A DNA stretch of 35,698 nucleotides, from NCBI GenBank assembly GCA_028290405.1, contig JAQGJX010000214.1, forward strand, positions 1 through 35,698, read 5' to 3'. Source of the stretch: Hyphomicrobiales bacterium (lineage in GTDB: Bacteria; Pseudomonadota; Alphaproteobacteria; Rhizobiales; Beijerinckiaceae). The notes under the pieces are model-generated. The model was not told the origin of the DNA, ran no database searches, and worked only from the letters and a program-made list of their open reading frames with translations. The position numbers and the translations under genes are program-made. Numbering within the stretch: position 1 is the first letter of the stretch; each line of letters starts with the position of its first letter. Positions 17,264-24,748 of the stretch are shown piece after piece.

Positions 17264-17296
17264 GTTAAGAAAAAGCTGCCCCTCGTGAGGGACAGC
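17264..17296 (-). terminator. Intrinsic terminator after the dioxygenase gene
   Basis: On the minus strand GCTGTCCCTC pairs with GAGGGGCAGC (17296-17275, one mismatch), followed by TTTTTCTTAA. It begins 24 bases after the dioxygenase stop and separates that pair from the TadE genes. Confidence 0.75.
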
Positions 17297-17319
17297 CTGG
17301 GGTTTCGTCGATAAGGCGC

Positions 17320-18198
17320 TCAGGCCGCGCGGGCGGCTTTCTTGGCCATCACGAATTCGTACGTGATGGTGCAATAGGGCGCGTCGCGCTTCGTGCCGTC
17401 GGGGGCGACGCCCGCGGACTGGTCCACATAGTCGCGCACCAGTTCGTCCTTGACGCCGAACACCGCGTCGGAGTCGAGGTACTGGTCGGCGCGGTCGAAG
17501 ATGTGGGTGACGAGCTTGCGGTGCCCCGGCGCCTGGATCATGTAATGCAAGTGCGCGGGACGCCACGGATGGCGGCCCTGCGCCGTCAGCATCTCCCCCA
17601 CGGGGCCGTCCGTGGGCACCGGATAGCAGGTCGGCTTGATGGTCCAGAAATGGAACTTGCCGTTCTCGTCCGAATAGAAGCGCCCGCGCCCGGCGTTTCC
17701 GCCCAGCGTCTCGAGCTGCTGCACGTCGTAGAAGCCCGCGTCGTCCGAATGCCACACGTCGATGGCCGCCCCCGCGATGGGCGAGCCGTCTTCCGACGAG
17801 ACGCTGCCCGACACATAGGCCGGCAGGCCCTTCATGCCGCCGGCGATGTTCGCCCCCAGGGCGAACTCCTCAGCGTCCTCCACGAAGAATGGCCCCAGCA
17901 CGGTGGACTGGGTGACCGGCCCCTCGGTGGGGTTGTTCACCGCGTCCACCAGCATGGACACCCCCAGAGTATCGGAGAGCAGGATGAACTCCTGCCGGTT
18001 TCCGTCGCAAATCTTCCCCGTGCGGGTGAGGAAGTCGATGGCGTACTCCCACTCCTCATAGGAGGGGCGGATGTCGCGCACGAAATCGTGCAGGTGCTTC
18101 ACCAGCGAGGTGCACACCTCCTTGATGCGCGGATCGGTGGAGCTGCTGAAGCGCTGGATGACAGCGTCCGTGATGGTCTTTTCGTTGAAATTCCGCAT
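17320..18198 (-). CDS. Intradiol ring-cleavage dioxygenase, hydroxyquinol/catechol 1,2-dioxygenase type
   Basis: A non-heme Fe(III) enzyme that opens catechol-type rings between the two hydroxyls. It has 292 residues. The N-terminal helical dimerisation domain (to about residue 100) contains SYEEWEYAIDFL and LLSDTLGVSMLVD. The catalytic beta sandwich follows, from TVLGPFFVEDA. The four iron ligands are present: Tyr157 (GFYDVQ), Tyr192 (TCYPVP), His216 and His218 (RPAHLH). The DTLGVS and GPFFV segments and the length favour the hydroxyquinol 1,2-dioxygenase branch, but the exact substrate is not certain. AGGGGAG lies 7 bases before the ATG. It starts 23 bases after the SnoaL-like gene. No maleylacetate reductase or regulator is next to it. 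Confidence 0.9.
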   Translation of the reverse strand: MRNFNEKTITDAVIQRFSSSTDPRIKEVCTSLVKHLHDFVRDIRPSYEEWEYAIDFLTRTGKICDGNRQEFILLSDTLGVSMLVDAVNNPTEGPVTQSTVLGPFFVEDAEEFALGANIAGGMKGLPAYVSGSVSSEDGSPIAGAAIDVWHSDDAGFYDVQQLETLGGNAGRGRFYSDENGKFHFWTIKPTCYPVPTDGPVGEMLTAQGRHPWRPAHLHYMIQAPGHRKLVTHIFDRADQYLDSDAVFGVKDELVRDYVDQSAGVAPDGTKRDAPYCTITYEFVMAKKAARAA

Positions 18199-18221
18199 GG
18201 CGCGTCTCCCCTGGAGGTTTG

Positions 18222-18836
18222 TTAGTCGTGGCCCCAATTGAGCTTTTCGCCCGCCAGCCAGGACGCGCCCGCGCGATACAGCGCCTCGACCCGCTCGCCC
18301 TTCAGCCCCGGCATGTTGGACTTCACCGGATAGCCGATCTTCGACTGAAGATAGGCGAGGTGGCGATAGCCCTCCGGGAAGCTGTCGAGCAAGGCCTGGT
18401 CCACCGGCACGCTCACGCCCGGCACGACCGGGTCCATGCGGTCCTTCTCATAGATCGGCTGGCGCAGGATGAAGCCCCACTTGCCGTCGCGCTTCTCAAG
18501 GAAGTCGTAGAACCGGCCCGTGCACACCACGTCCACGAGCACGTCGTGGATTTTCGCCCGCTGGTTGATGTGCATCTTGGTCTGCGAGATGGCGCGGTTT
18601 CCGCTGATCTCGGCGGTGTGCGCGCCCTGGAAGTGGAGAATGCTGACGCCCTTGGCCCAGCCTTCCTTGTTCATGGCGATGAACTCGTCGCCCGTCCCCT
18701 GCGTCCACGTGGCGAGCATGCGCCCTTCGGGATGCCAGACCGTGCGGAACTGGTCCCAGAAGCCGGCGTCGCGCCAGAGCACCCAATTGTCGATGAGCTG
18801 GCGGATGGCGAGACGGTCGAGCAGTTCCTGATCCAT
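18222..18836 (-). CDS. SnoaL-like/NTF2-fold protein, upstream partner of the dioxygenase
   Basis: A 204-residue cytoplasmic protein with the usual SnoaL_4-type opening LLDRLAIRQLIDNWVLWRDAG, then WHPEGRMLATW and SQTKMHINQRAKI, and FYDFLEKRDGKWGFILRQPIYEKD toward the end of the cone-shaped fold. Related proteins are dehydratases, isomerases, or subunits and relatives of aromatic hydroxylating enzymes. Without a close homologue the activity is open. AAGGGG lies 8 bases before the ATG. It is the first gene of a two-gene unit with the dioxygenase and may act on the same aromatic compound, which is inferred only from position. Confidence 0.8.
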   Translation of the reverse strand: MDQELLDRLAIRQLIDNWVLWRDAGFWDQFRTVWHPEGRMLATWTQGTGDEFIAMNKEGWAKGVSILHFQGAHTAEISGNRAISQTKMHINQRAKIHDVLVDVVCTGRFYDFLEKRDGKWGFILRQPIYEKDRMDPVVPGVSVPVDQALLDSFPEGYRHLAYLQSKIGYPVKSNMPGLKGERVEALYRAGASWLAGEKLNWGHD

Positions 18837-19022
18837 GAAGGAGCCCCTTGCGTTTCCTGTCCGGCGGGGCCTGCTGGGCGGCCGGCCGGTTTCCGTCTCT
18901 CTTAGCGGGAGCCCGCGCAAGACGCCAGAGTGGGCGGACGGGCGGCGCTTCCCACTTGACGCCGGGGGCTTTAGGTTGGCGGCGCACCACGGTTACGGGA
19001 CACGATCACGGGAGATGCGCAC

Positions 19023-20318
19023 ATGACAGACACAGCCGCCGCCCAGCCCGGTCTCTCCACGCTCGCGGTCCACGCGGGCGCGCACCCGGACCCCGCCACC
19101 GGCGCCCGCGCCACCCCCATTTACCAGACCACCTCGTTCGTCTTCGACGACGTGGACCACGCCGCGTCCCTGTTCGGGCTTCAGGCCTTCGGCAACATCT
19201 ACACGCGCATCACCAACCCGACGAACGCCGTGCTGGAGGAGCGCGTGGCGGCGCTGGAGGGCGGGACGGCGGCGCTGGCCGTCGCCTCCGGCCATGCGGC
19301 CGAACACCTGGTGATGCACACGCTGATGCGCCCGGGCGACGAGTTCATCGCGTCCACCAAGCTCTATGGCGGCTCGATCAACCAGTTCGAGCACAGCTAC
19401 AAGAACTTCGGCTGGGCCGTAAAATGGGCCGATCCCGAGGACTTCGCCGCCATGGAGGCGGCGATCACGCCGCGCACCAAGGCGATCTTCATCGAATCCA
19501 TCGCTAATCCGGGCGGGGTGGTGTGCGACATCGCGGCCATTTCGGCCATCGCCCGGCGCCACCGCATTCCCCTCATCGTCGACAACACGCTCGCCACCCC
19601 CTGCCTCGTGCGCCCCTTCGAGCACGGCGCGGACATCGTGGTGCATTCGGCCACCAAGTTTCTGGGCGGGCACGGCAATTCCATCGCGGGCGTGATCGTG
19701 GACGGGGGGACGTTCGACTGGATGGCGGACGACCGCTACCCCATGCTGAGCGCGCCCCGGCCCGAGTACAACGGCATGGTGCTGGGCGCGACCTTCGGCA
19801 ATTTCGCCTTCGCGATCGCCTGCCGGGTGCTGGGCCTGCGCGACCTTGGCGCTGCCCTGTCGCCCTTCAACGCCTTTCTGGTGCTGACGGGCATCGAAAC
19901 CCTGCCGCTGCGCATGGAGCGCCATTGCGCCAACGCGCTCGCGACGGCGCAGCATCTTGCGAGCCATCCGGCCGTAAGCTGGGTCAGCTACCCGGGCCTG
20001 CCGGACGACCGCTATCATGCGCTGGCGCAGAAATACTGCCCCAAGGGCGCGGGCGCCGTGTTCACCTTCGGCCTCAAGGGCGGCTACGAGGCGGGCGTTG
20101 GGCTGGTTAAAAGCCTCAAGCTGTTTTCGCATCTGGCGAACGTCGGCGACACCCGTTCGCTCGTGATCCATCCCGCCTCCACGACGCACCGGCAATTGTC
20201 GGACGCGCAGAAAAGCGTCGCGGGCGCGGGGCCCGACGTGGTGCGTCTGTCGGTGGGCATCGAGGACGTGAAAGACATCATTGCAGATCTCGACCAGGCG
20301 CTCGCCCAGGTGGGCTAG
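19023..20318 (+). CDS. metY: O-acetylhomoserine aminocarboxypropyltransferase (sulfhydrylase)
   Basis: A PLP enzyme of the Cys/Met-metabolism family that makes homocysteine from O-acetylhomoserine and sulfide. It has 431 residues. Visible features: [13 protein letters not shown] (31-43), [20 protein letters not shown] (62-81), and the substrate-loop Tyr in STKLYGGS (111-118). [11 protein letters not shown] follows, and the Schiff-base Lys212 is in [11 protein letters not shown]. The length (about 430, versus about 395 for MetZ or MetB) and the [10 protein letters not shown] motif favour MetY. GGGAGA lies 7 bases before the ATG. The 186-base upstream gap to the SnoaL-like gene has an isolated TTGACG at 18956-18961 but no convincing promoter and no SAM riboswitch that I can recognise. 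nnrU follows after 25 bases. Confidence 0.93.
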   Translation: MTDTAAAQPGLSTLAVHAGAHPDPATGARATPIYQTTSFVFDDVDHAASLFGLQAFGNIYTRITNPTNAVLEERVAALEGGTAALAVASGHAAEHLVMHTLMRPGDEFIASTKLYGGSINQFEHSYKNFGWAVKWADPEDFAAMEAAITPRTKAIFIESIANPGGVVCDIAAISAIARRHRIPLIVDNTLATPCLVRPFEHGADIVVHSATKFLGGHGNSIAGVIVDGGTFDWMADDRYPMLSAPRPEYNGMVLGATFGNFAFAIACRVLGLRDLGAALSPFNAFLVLTGIETLPLRMERHCANALATAQHLASHPAVSWVSYPGLPDDRYHALAQKYCPKGAGAVFTFGLKGGYEAGVGLVKSLKLFSHLANVGDTRSLVIHPASTTHRQLSDAQKSVAGAGPDVVRLSVGIEDVKDIIADLDQALAQVG

Positions 20319-20343
20319 CGGGTCGTTCAAGGAGCTTCATCCC

Positions 20344-20913
20344 ATGGGCGTTATGATTCTTGGCCTTATTGTTTTCCTCGGCGTGCATACGCTGACGACC
20401 CTGCGCGGGCCGCGCGCCGCGCTCATCGGGCGGCTGGGCGACATGGGCTACAAGGGCGCGTACTCCCTTGTCGCGCTGCTCGGCCTCGTTCTGATCGTGT
20501 ACGGCTTCGGCGCCTACCGGGCGTCCGGCTACATCGCCGTGTGGGACCCGCCGGTATGGACGCGCCACCTGGCCGCCCCGCTTGTCTGGCTCGCCTTCAT
20601 CGCCCTGGTCGCCGCCTATGCGCCCGCCGGCAAGATCAAGGGCATGCTGAAGCACCCCATGCTGGTGGGCGTGAAGACATGGGCGCTCGCGCACCTGCTC
20701 GCCAACGGCGACCTCGGCTCGATCATCCTGTTCGGCTCGCTGCTCGGCTGGGCGGTCTACGACCGGATCGCGGTGAAGAAGCGCGGCGACAAGGGCGCCC
20801 CGCCGGCCCCCTTCGGCACGGGAGACTGGATCGCCATCGGCGGCGGCACGCTCGCCTTCGGAGCCATGCTGATGCTGCACCCGGCGCTGATCGGCGTGCG
20901 GGTTTTCGGCTGA
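20344..20913 (+). CDS. NnrU-family inner-membrane protein
   Basis: A 189-residue integral membrane protein with five or six hydrophobic helices. Family features are the opening LGLIVFLGVHTLTTLRG with its conserved His, then GYKGAYSLVALLGLVLIVYGF, and HPMLVGVKTWALAHLLANGDLGSIILFG. The last has the His and Asn-Gly-Asp pattern shared by NnrU and the plant zeta-carotene isomerase Z-ISO. The family may bind heme; NnrU was named for a role in nitric-oxide metabolism, but many members occur without denitrification genes, as here. AAGGAG lies 9 bases before the ATG. It is probably cotranscribed with metY (25-base gap). Confidence 0.88.
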   Translation: MGVMILGLIVFLGVHTLTTLRGPRAALIGRLGDMGYKGAYSLVALLGLVLIVYGFGAYRASGYIAVWDPPVWTRHLAAPLVWLAFIALVAAYAPAGKIKGMLKHPMLVGVKTWALAHLLANGDLGSIILFGSLLGWAVYDRIAVKKRGDKGAPPAPFGTGDWIAIGGGTLAFGAMLMLHPALIGVRVFG

Positions 20914-20955
20914 GGCGCGCCGGGGGCGGAGGCTCCATCCATTAAGCACTGCGTT

Positions 20956-21047
20956 CCCTCCCCTCAGGGGAGGGACAGGGCGGGGTCTGGCTCCATCTTG
21001 CCGACCGCCGTGGCTCACCCCACCCCAACCCTCCCCTGAGGGGAGGG
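20956..21047. repeat. Pair of inverted REP-like palindromes
   Basis: CCCTCCCCTCAGGGGAGGG (20956-20974) and its inverted copy CCCTCCCCTGAGGGGAGGG (21029-21047) are each nearly perfect 19-bp palindromes. Their flanks also match in inverted order: ACAGGGCGGGG on one side and CCCCACCCCAA on the other. The whole is an imperfect inverted repeat with arms of about 31 bases around a 30-base centre. It fills most of the 171-base gap between the convergent nnrU and ctaA genes and could also stop transcription. Very similar C/G-rich palindromes are scattered in many alphaproteobacterial genomes. Confidence 0.8.
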
Positions 21048-21084
21048 AGTTTGCGCGCGCCTCAAGGAGGAATGCGCCAATCCG

Positions 21085-22155
21085 CTAGGCGCGGATGGCG
21101 AGCTTGCGCCAATGCACGGCCGCCATGGCCAGCACCACCATGGCGAACCCCTGGTGGGCGAGGCCCCAGCCGAGCGGGATCTGGTCGTTGACCGACAGCA
21201 GCGTGGCGATTCCAATCGCCGCCTGCGCCACCACCAGGCCCACGAGCGTGAAGGCCCGGCGGGCGGCGGAGGATTGCGCCGCGACGCGCCACGCCCGCCA
21301 GGCATGCCAGAGCGCGAAGGCCAGCACCGCGTAGGCGCCCATGCGATGCTGGAATTGCACTGCGGCGATGTTTTCGAAGACATTGCGCCAACCCGGCTCC
21401 AGGTCGCTCATGTGCTCCAGCGGCGGAACCAGCGCGCCGTCCATCAGCGGCCACGTGTTGTAGGACAGCCCCGCTCGCGAGCCGGCCACCAGCGCCCCAA
21501 GGCCGACCTGCACGAACACGAGCAGCAGCAGGAACCCGGCCCCGGCCCGCAGCTGTGCGGCGTGCGCCTCCGGCGTGCTGCGCTTGAGCCCCATGGCGAC
21601 GGCGATCAGCGCCACGAAGGTGATGGAGGCGAGCAGCAGGTGAACCGCCAGCCGCTCGGGCGCCACTTCCGTGCGCTGCGACAGGCCCGAGGACACCATC
21701 CACCAGCCCACCGCGCCCTGAAGCGCGCCCAGCGCCAGCAAGCCGAGCAGCTTCCACCGCAGCGCCCCCTTCACCCGCCCGGCGATCCAGAACGCCGCCA
21801 GCGGCAGCGCGAACGCCAGCCCGATGATGCGGCCGAGCAGCCGATGGCCCCATTCCCAGAAATAGATGAACTGGAACTCCCCGAGGCTCATGTTCGGGAA
21901 CATCTGCGAATATTGCGGGATCTGCTTGTACTTCTCGAACTCCGAGAGCCAGGCGGCGTGCGACAGCGGCGGCAGCACGCCCGTCACCACCCGCCATTCG
22001 GTGATCGACAGGCCCGATTCCGTGAGCCGCGTCGCCCCGCCGACCACCACCATCAGGAACACCAGCCCAGCCACGCACCAGAGCCACAGGCGCACGGGCG
22101 CCATGGGATTGGCGGCGGGGACGGTCGCCGCATCAAGCGGGGCAGCTATGGACAT
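21085..22155 (-). CDS. ctaA: Heme A synthase, COX15/CtaA type
   Basis: An inner-membrane enzyme that oxidises the C8 methyl of heme O to make heme A for aa3-type cytochrome oxidase. It has 356 residues and eight predicted helices in two four-helix halves. The four heme-ligand His are present: His104 (EWGHRLLGR), His172 (ERLAVHLLLAS), His270 (QFQHRMGAY) and His334 (GLAHQGFAM). VVVGGATRLTESGLSITEW (36-54) is the family's first signature. The ATG at 22155 is chosen for length and because upstream in-frame residues are Arg/Ser-rich and unlike the family; its ribosome-binding site is weak. It diverges from the DUF2842 gene. Confidence 0.96.
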   Translation of the reverse strand: MSIAAPLDAATVPAANPMAPVRLWLWCVAGLVFLMVVVGGATRLTESGLSITEWRVVTGVLPPLSHAAWLSEFEKYKQIPQYSQMFPNMSLGEFQFIYFWEWGHRLLGRIIGLAFALPLAAFWIAGRVKGALRWKLLGLLALGALQGAVGWWMVSSGLSQRTEVAPERLAVHLLLASITFVALIAVAMGLKRSTPEAHAAQLRAGAGFLLLLVFVQVGLGALVAGSRAGLSYNTWPLMDGALVPPLEHMSDLEPGWRNVFENIAAVQFQHRMGAYAVLAFALWHAWRAWRVAAQSSAARRAFTLVGLVVAQAAIGIATLLSVNDQIPLGWGLAHQGFAMVVLAMAAVHWRKLAIRA

Positions 22156-22253
22156 GGGACACCGGAGCAAATGGATCGGGCGAGTTGACGAAGAGGTCGC
22201 GCGAGACATAAGCCGGTGCGGCGCGCACGACAACGCGCGCTGCGGTCGCACCC

Positions 22254-22502
22254 ATGGCGACGCTTTCACCCGCCCGGAGCCCTCCTGTGCCGCTCAGACG
22301 TCGCAACCGCAAGCTGATCGGCGCCGCCGTCATGCTGGCATTCGTGGTGCTCTACGCCCTTGTGGCCATGGCGCTGGCCCAGGCGCGGCCCCTCCAGGAA
22401 GCCTCGCAACTGGTGCAGGGCGTCGCCTACGCGATCATGGGCATCAGCTGGATCTTCCCCATCATGCCCCTGATCCGCTGGATGGAAGGCGGACGCGAGT
22501 AA
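22254..22502 (+). CDS. DUF2842 small membrane protein
   Basis: An 82-residue protein with two transmembrane helices (about 22-42 and 52-72). The segments RRRNRKLIGAAVMLAFVVLYALVAMALAQ and GISWIFPIMPLIRWM are the DUF2842 pattern, known mainly in Alphaproteobacteria and of unknown function. GTG at 22288 is a possible shorter start (70 residues). It diverges from ctaA over 98 bases, a pairing I recall from other genomes of this group. It ends directly against the stop codon of the deacetylase gene on the other strand. Confidence 0.85.
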   Translation: MATLSPARSPPVPLRRRNRKLIGAAVMLAFVVLYALVAMALAQARPLQEASQLVQGVAYAIMGISWIFPIMPLIRWMEGGRE

Positions 22503-23546
22503 TCAACTCACGTTCAGCCGCCTGCCCCGGTTCCAGAGCGCGAACGGCGCGCCGGACAAAAGCGCCTCGAAGGCGCCGGGCGTCTGCCACAACCCGTTGA
22601 TGGAAAGCCGCGGCAGCGCCGTCATGTGCGCCGCGTGCCCCCGGAACAGCACCCCGGGCCGCGTCGTCACGGCGCTCGCGAAGCCCAGCTCGCGCGCCGC
22701 CGCAAATTCGCGCGCGCCCGCCGAGGTCGGGTCCCCCACCGGATAGGCGAGATGCGTCGCCGGGCGACCCAGCCGCGATTCGATGACGGCGCGGCTCTCC
22801 GCCAGCTCCCGCCGCATGGTCGCCGCGTCGTGCTTGGCGAGCATCGGATGTGTGATCGTGTGGACGCCGATGGCGCAGAGCGGGTCGCGCGCCAGCTCCG
22901 CCAGCTCGGTCCAGTCCATGCAAAGGCGCGCCGCATGGTCGCGCGCCCCCCCTGCCCGCGCCAGAAGGTCCGCGATCAGGCCGCGCATCTCGTCTTCGGG
23001 CAGGCCGCGAAGAGATGGATAAAGCCGCGCGAAGGCGGCCGCCTTGGCCTCCGGCGTCCCGGCGGGGAGCGACAGGGCCTCGCCCCCAACGCTGATTTCC
23101 ACCCGGTCCAGCAGGCGCACCGCGTCTTCCAGCTCCAGCCACCAGAGGGGCGCCGTCTGGTCCGCGAAGCCGGTGGTGACGAAAATCGTGTAGGGCGCTC
23201 TGAAGCGGCGCAGAATGGGCGCGGCGAACTGCGCCACGTCGCGGTAGCCGTCATCGAACGTCAGCGCCGCGAACCGGCGCCCGCCCCGGGGAGCTTTCAG
23301 CCGCGCGTGGGCTTCGTCCATGCTCACAAGGTCATAGCCCTGCGCGACGAGCGCGCCGAGCACGGATTCCAGATATTCGGGCGTGATCTCCAAAAGCCGG
23401 TTGGGGGCGAACGCCGCGCCCGACCACGGCCGGACATGGTGGAGCATGAGGATGGCCCCCTCCCCGGCGGTGAGCGGCGCGACGAGCCGGTGGAGGCCGG
23501 TGGCGCGAAAAAGTGCGAAGCCCGCAGCAAGAATGGTCTGTTTCAT
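22503..23546 (-). CDS. Polysaccharide deacetylase (carbohydrate esterase family 4)
   Basis: A 347-residue enzyme expected to remove N- or O-acetyl groups from a polysaccharide. The NodB-type motifs are present: motif 1 ALTFDDGYRD with catalytic Asp98 and metal-ligand Asp99, and motif 2 HTITH with His229 and His233. Motif 3 is represented by LAYPVGDPT. The N-terminal stretch ILMLHHVRP and the WWLELEDAV insert are typical of exopolysaccharide-locus members. The ATG at 23546 gives a sensible N-terminus, though no ribosome-binding site is seen. A slightly hydrophobic start (ILAAGFALFRATG) may be a weak membrane anchor. It diverges from the CelD-like gene and probably modifies the polymer made by the neighbouring locus. 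Confidence 0.9.
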   Translation of the reverse strand: MKQTILAAGFALFRATGLHRLVAPLTAGEGAILMLHHVRPWSGAAFAPNRLLEITPEYLESVLGALVAQGYDLVSMDEAHARLKAPRGGRRFAALTFDDGYRDVAQFAAPILRRFRAPYTIFVTTGFADQTAPLWWLELEDAVRLLDRVEISVGGEALSLPAGTPEAKAAAFARLYPSLRGLPEDEMRGLIADLLARAGGARDHAARLCMDWTELAELARDPLCAIGVHTITHPMLAKHDAATMRRELAESRAVIESRLGRPATHLAYPVGDPTSAGAREFAAARELGFASAVTTRPGVLFRGHAAHMTALPRLSINGLWQTPGAFEALLSGAPFALWNRGRRLNVS

Positions 23547-23683
23547 GAAGGCGCACGTTGAAAATGAATGAAGGCGATGGCGGCAAGCGCGCGTAGATAC
23601 CCGGATTGATCTCGCCCGCGTCTTGAGACTATGCCGGAACACTAGGCGAGCAACGTTCACGAAGTCTGACGCTGGAACACGAT

Positions 23684-24748
23684 GTGACCGATAGACCCAG
23701 GATCGAGGTTTTCACGCAGTTCGAGCCCGTCGCGCAGGCGTGGGCGGAGCTCGAGGCGGTCGCGCCCGCCTCCGTCTACCAGACCATGGCGTGGCTGCGT
23801 CCGTGGACCGAGACGGTCGGCGCCGCGCACAAGATCACCCCCATGCTAATCGTGGCCCGCGCGCCGGACGGCGCCCCGGCGGCGCTCTTTCCCTTCGGGG
23901 TGAGCCTGGCGGGCGGCCTGCGGCTGGCGGAGTTTCTGGGCGGTCGGGACGCGGGCGCGAACATCCCCCTGTTCAACCCGGACGTGTCGTTCACCCGCCG
24001 CTTCATGCTCGCCGTGCTGAGCCATGCGGCGGCGACCGACCTGCGGCCGGACGCCTTCGTGCTCACCAACCAGCCCTATGACTGGGAGGGCGGGACGAAC
24101 CCCATGCGCCTGCTGCCCCATCAGGCCACGCCGCGCTTCCTCTATGGCGCGCCCCTGCCTCTCACGAGGGAGCCGGAGATCGGCGAAATCGCCGGCGCGA
24201 CGCTTCTGGAGGCGAACGAGGAAGCCTCGTGCCGCCGCATCCTGCAGGCGTTTTTCGCCCAGAAGCAGGCGCGGCTGACCCAGGGCGGCGAGAAGACGGT
24301 CTTCGACACCCCCCTGTCGCGCGCGTATTTCGAGCGTTCCGCGCTCGAGGGAATCGAGACGGGCCTCCAGGCGATCCGGTTTTTCGCCCTTTGCGCTGGA
24401 GATCGCATCGTCGCCACCATGGGCGGCGGCGTGCATCGCGGGCGCTTCAGCCGCATGGTGGCGAGCGAGGACACAGATCCCGAGTTCGCGCAGGTCGATC
24501 TCGCGGACGCGCTGACCCAGCGCGTGCTGGCGCGCCTCGGCGCCCAGGGCGTCACGCGCTACGACGCCGGGGTGGGCGAGCGCGGGTTTCAAAGCGTGTG
24601 GAGCGAGCGCGCCGAACCCTTGTTCGACACGCTGCATGGCATGACCGCGTCGGGACGCGCCTTCTGCGTGGCCGAGCGCAACCGCCGCCGGCTCAAGCGC
24701 CTGCTGAAAGGCGGCGCCTGGCTGGGACGTCTCTTCGGAACGCGCTGA
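23684..24748 (+). CDS. CelD/BcsL-family acyltransferase (FemAB/GNAT-like)
   Basis: A 354-residue cytoplasmic protein of the GNAT-fold CelD/BcsL group, often found in cellulose and exopolysaccharide loci and thought to acylate the sugar or its precursor. Typical features are the opening VYQTMAWLRPWTE (FxSxxWxxxW-like), LIVARAPDGAPAALFPFGVS, and the C-terminal GNAT half with FFALCAGDRIVATMGGGVHRGRFSRMVASEDTD and YDAGVGERGFQSVWSE. The last matches the D-x-G-x-G-x-x-x-x-K/Q region of the family. The start is GTG at 23684 with GGAA 7 bases upstream; an ATG one base earlier is out of frame. It ends directly against the stop of the Wzc-like gene. The donor and acceptor are unknown. Confidence 0.82.
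   Translation: MTDRPRIEVFTQFEPVAQAWAELEAVAPASVYQTMAWLRPWTETVGAAHKITPMLIVARAPDGAPAALFPFGVSLAGGLRLAEFLGGRDAGANIPLFNPDVSFTRRFMLAVLSHAAATDLRPDAFVLTNQPYDWEGGTNPMRLLPHQATPRFLYGAPLPLTREPEIGEIAGATLLEANEEASCRRILQAFFAQKQARLTQGGEKTVFDTPLSRAYFERSALEGIETGLQAIRFFALCAGDRIVATMGGGVHRGRFSRMVASEDTDPEFAQVDLADALTQRVLARLGAQGVTRYDAGVGERGFQSVWSERAEPLFDTLHGMTASGRAFCVAERNRRRLKRLLKGGAWLGRLFGTR

Noticed and set aside
18837-19022. Possible SAM riboswitch ahead of metY
   Set aside because: SAM-II riboswitches are common before metY in this group, so I looked for the pseudoknot pattern ending in GCTAAA before the ribosome-binding site. Neither that motif nor a fitting stem is present.
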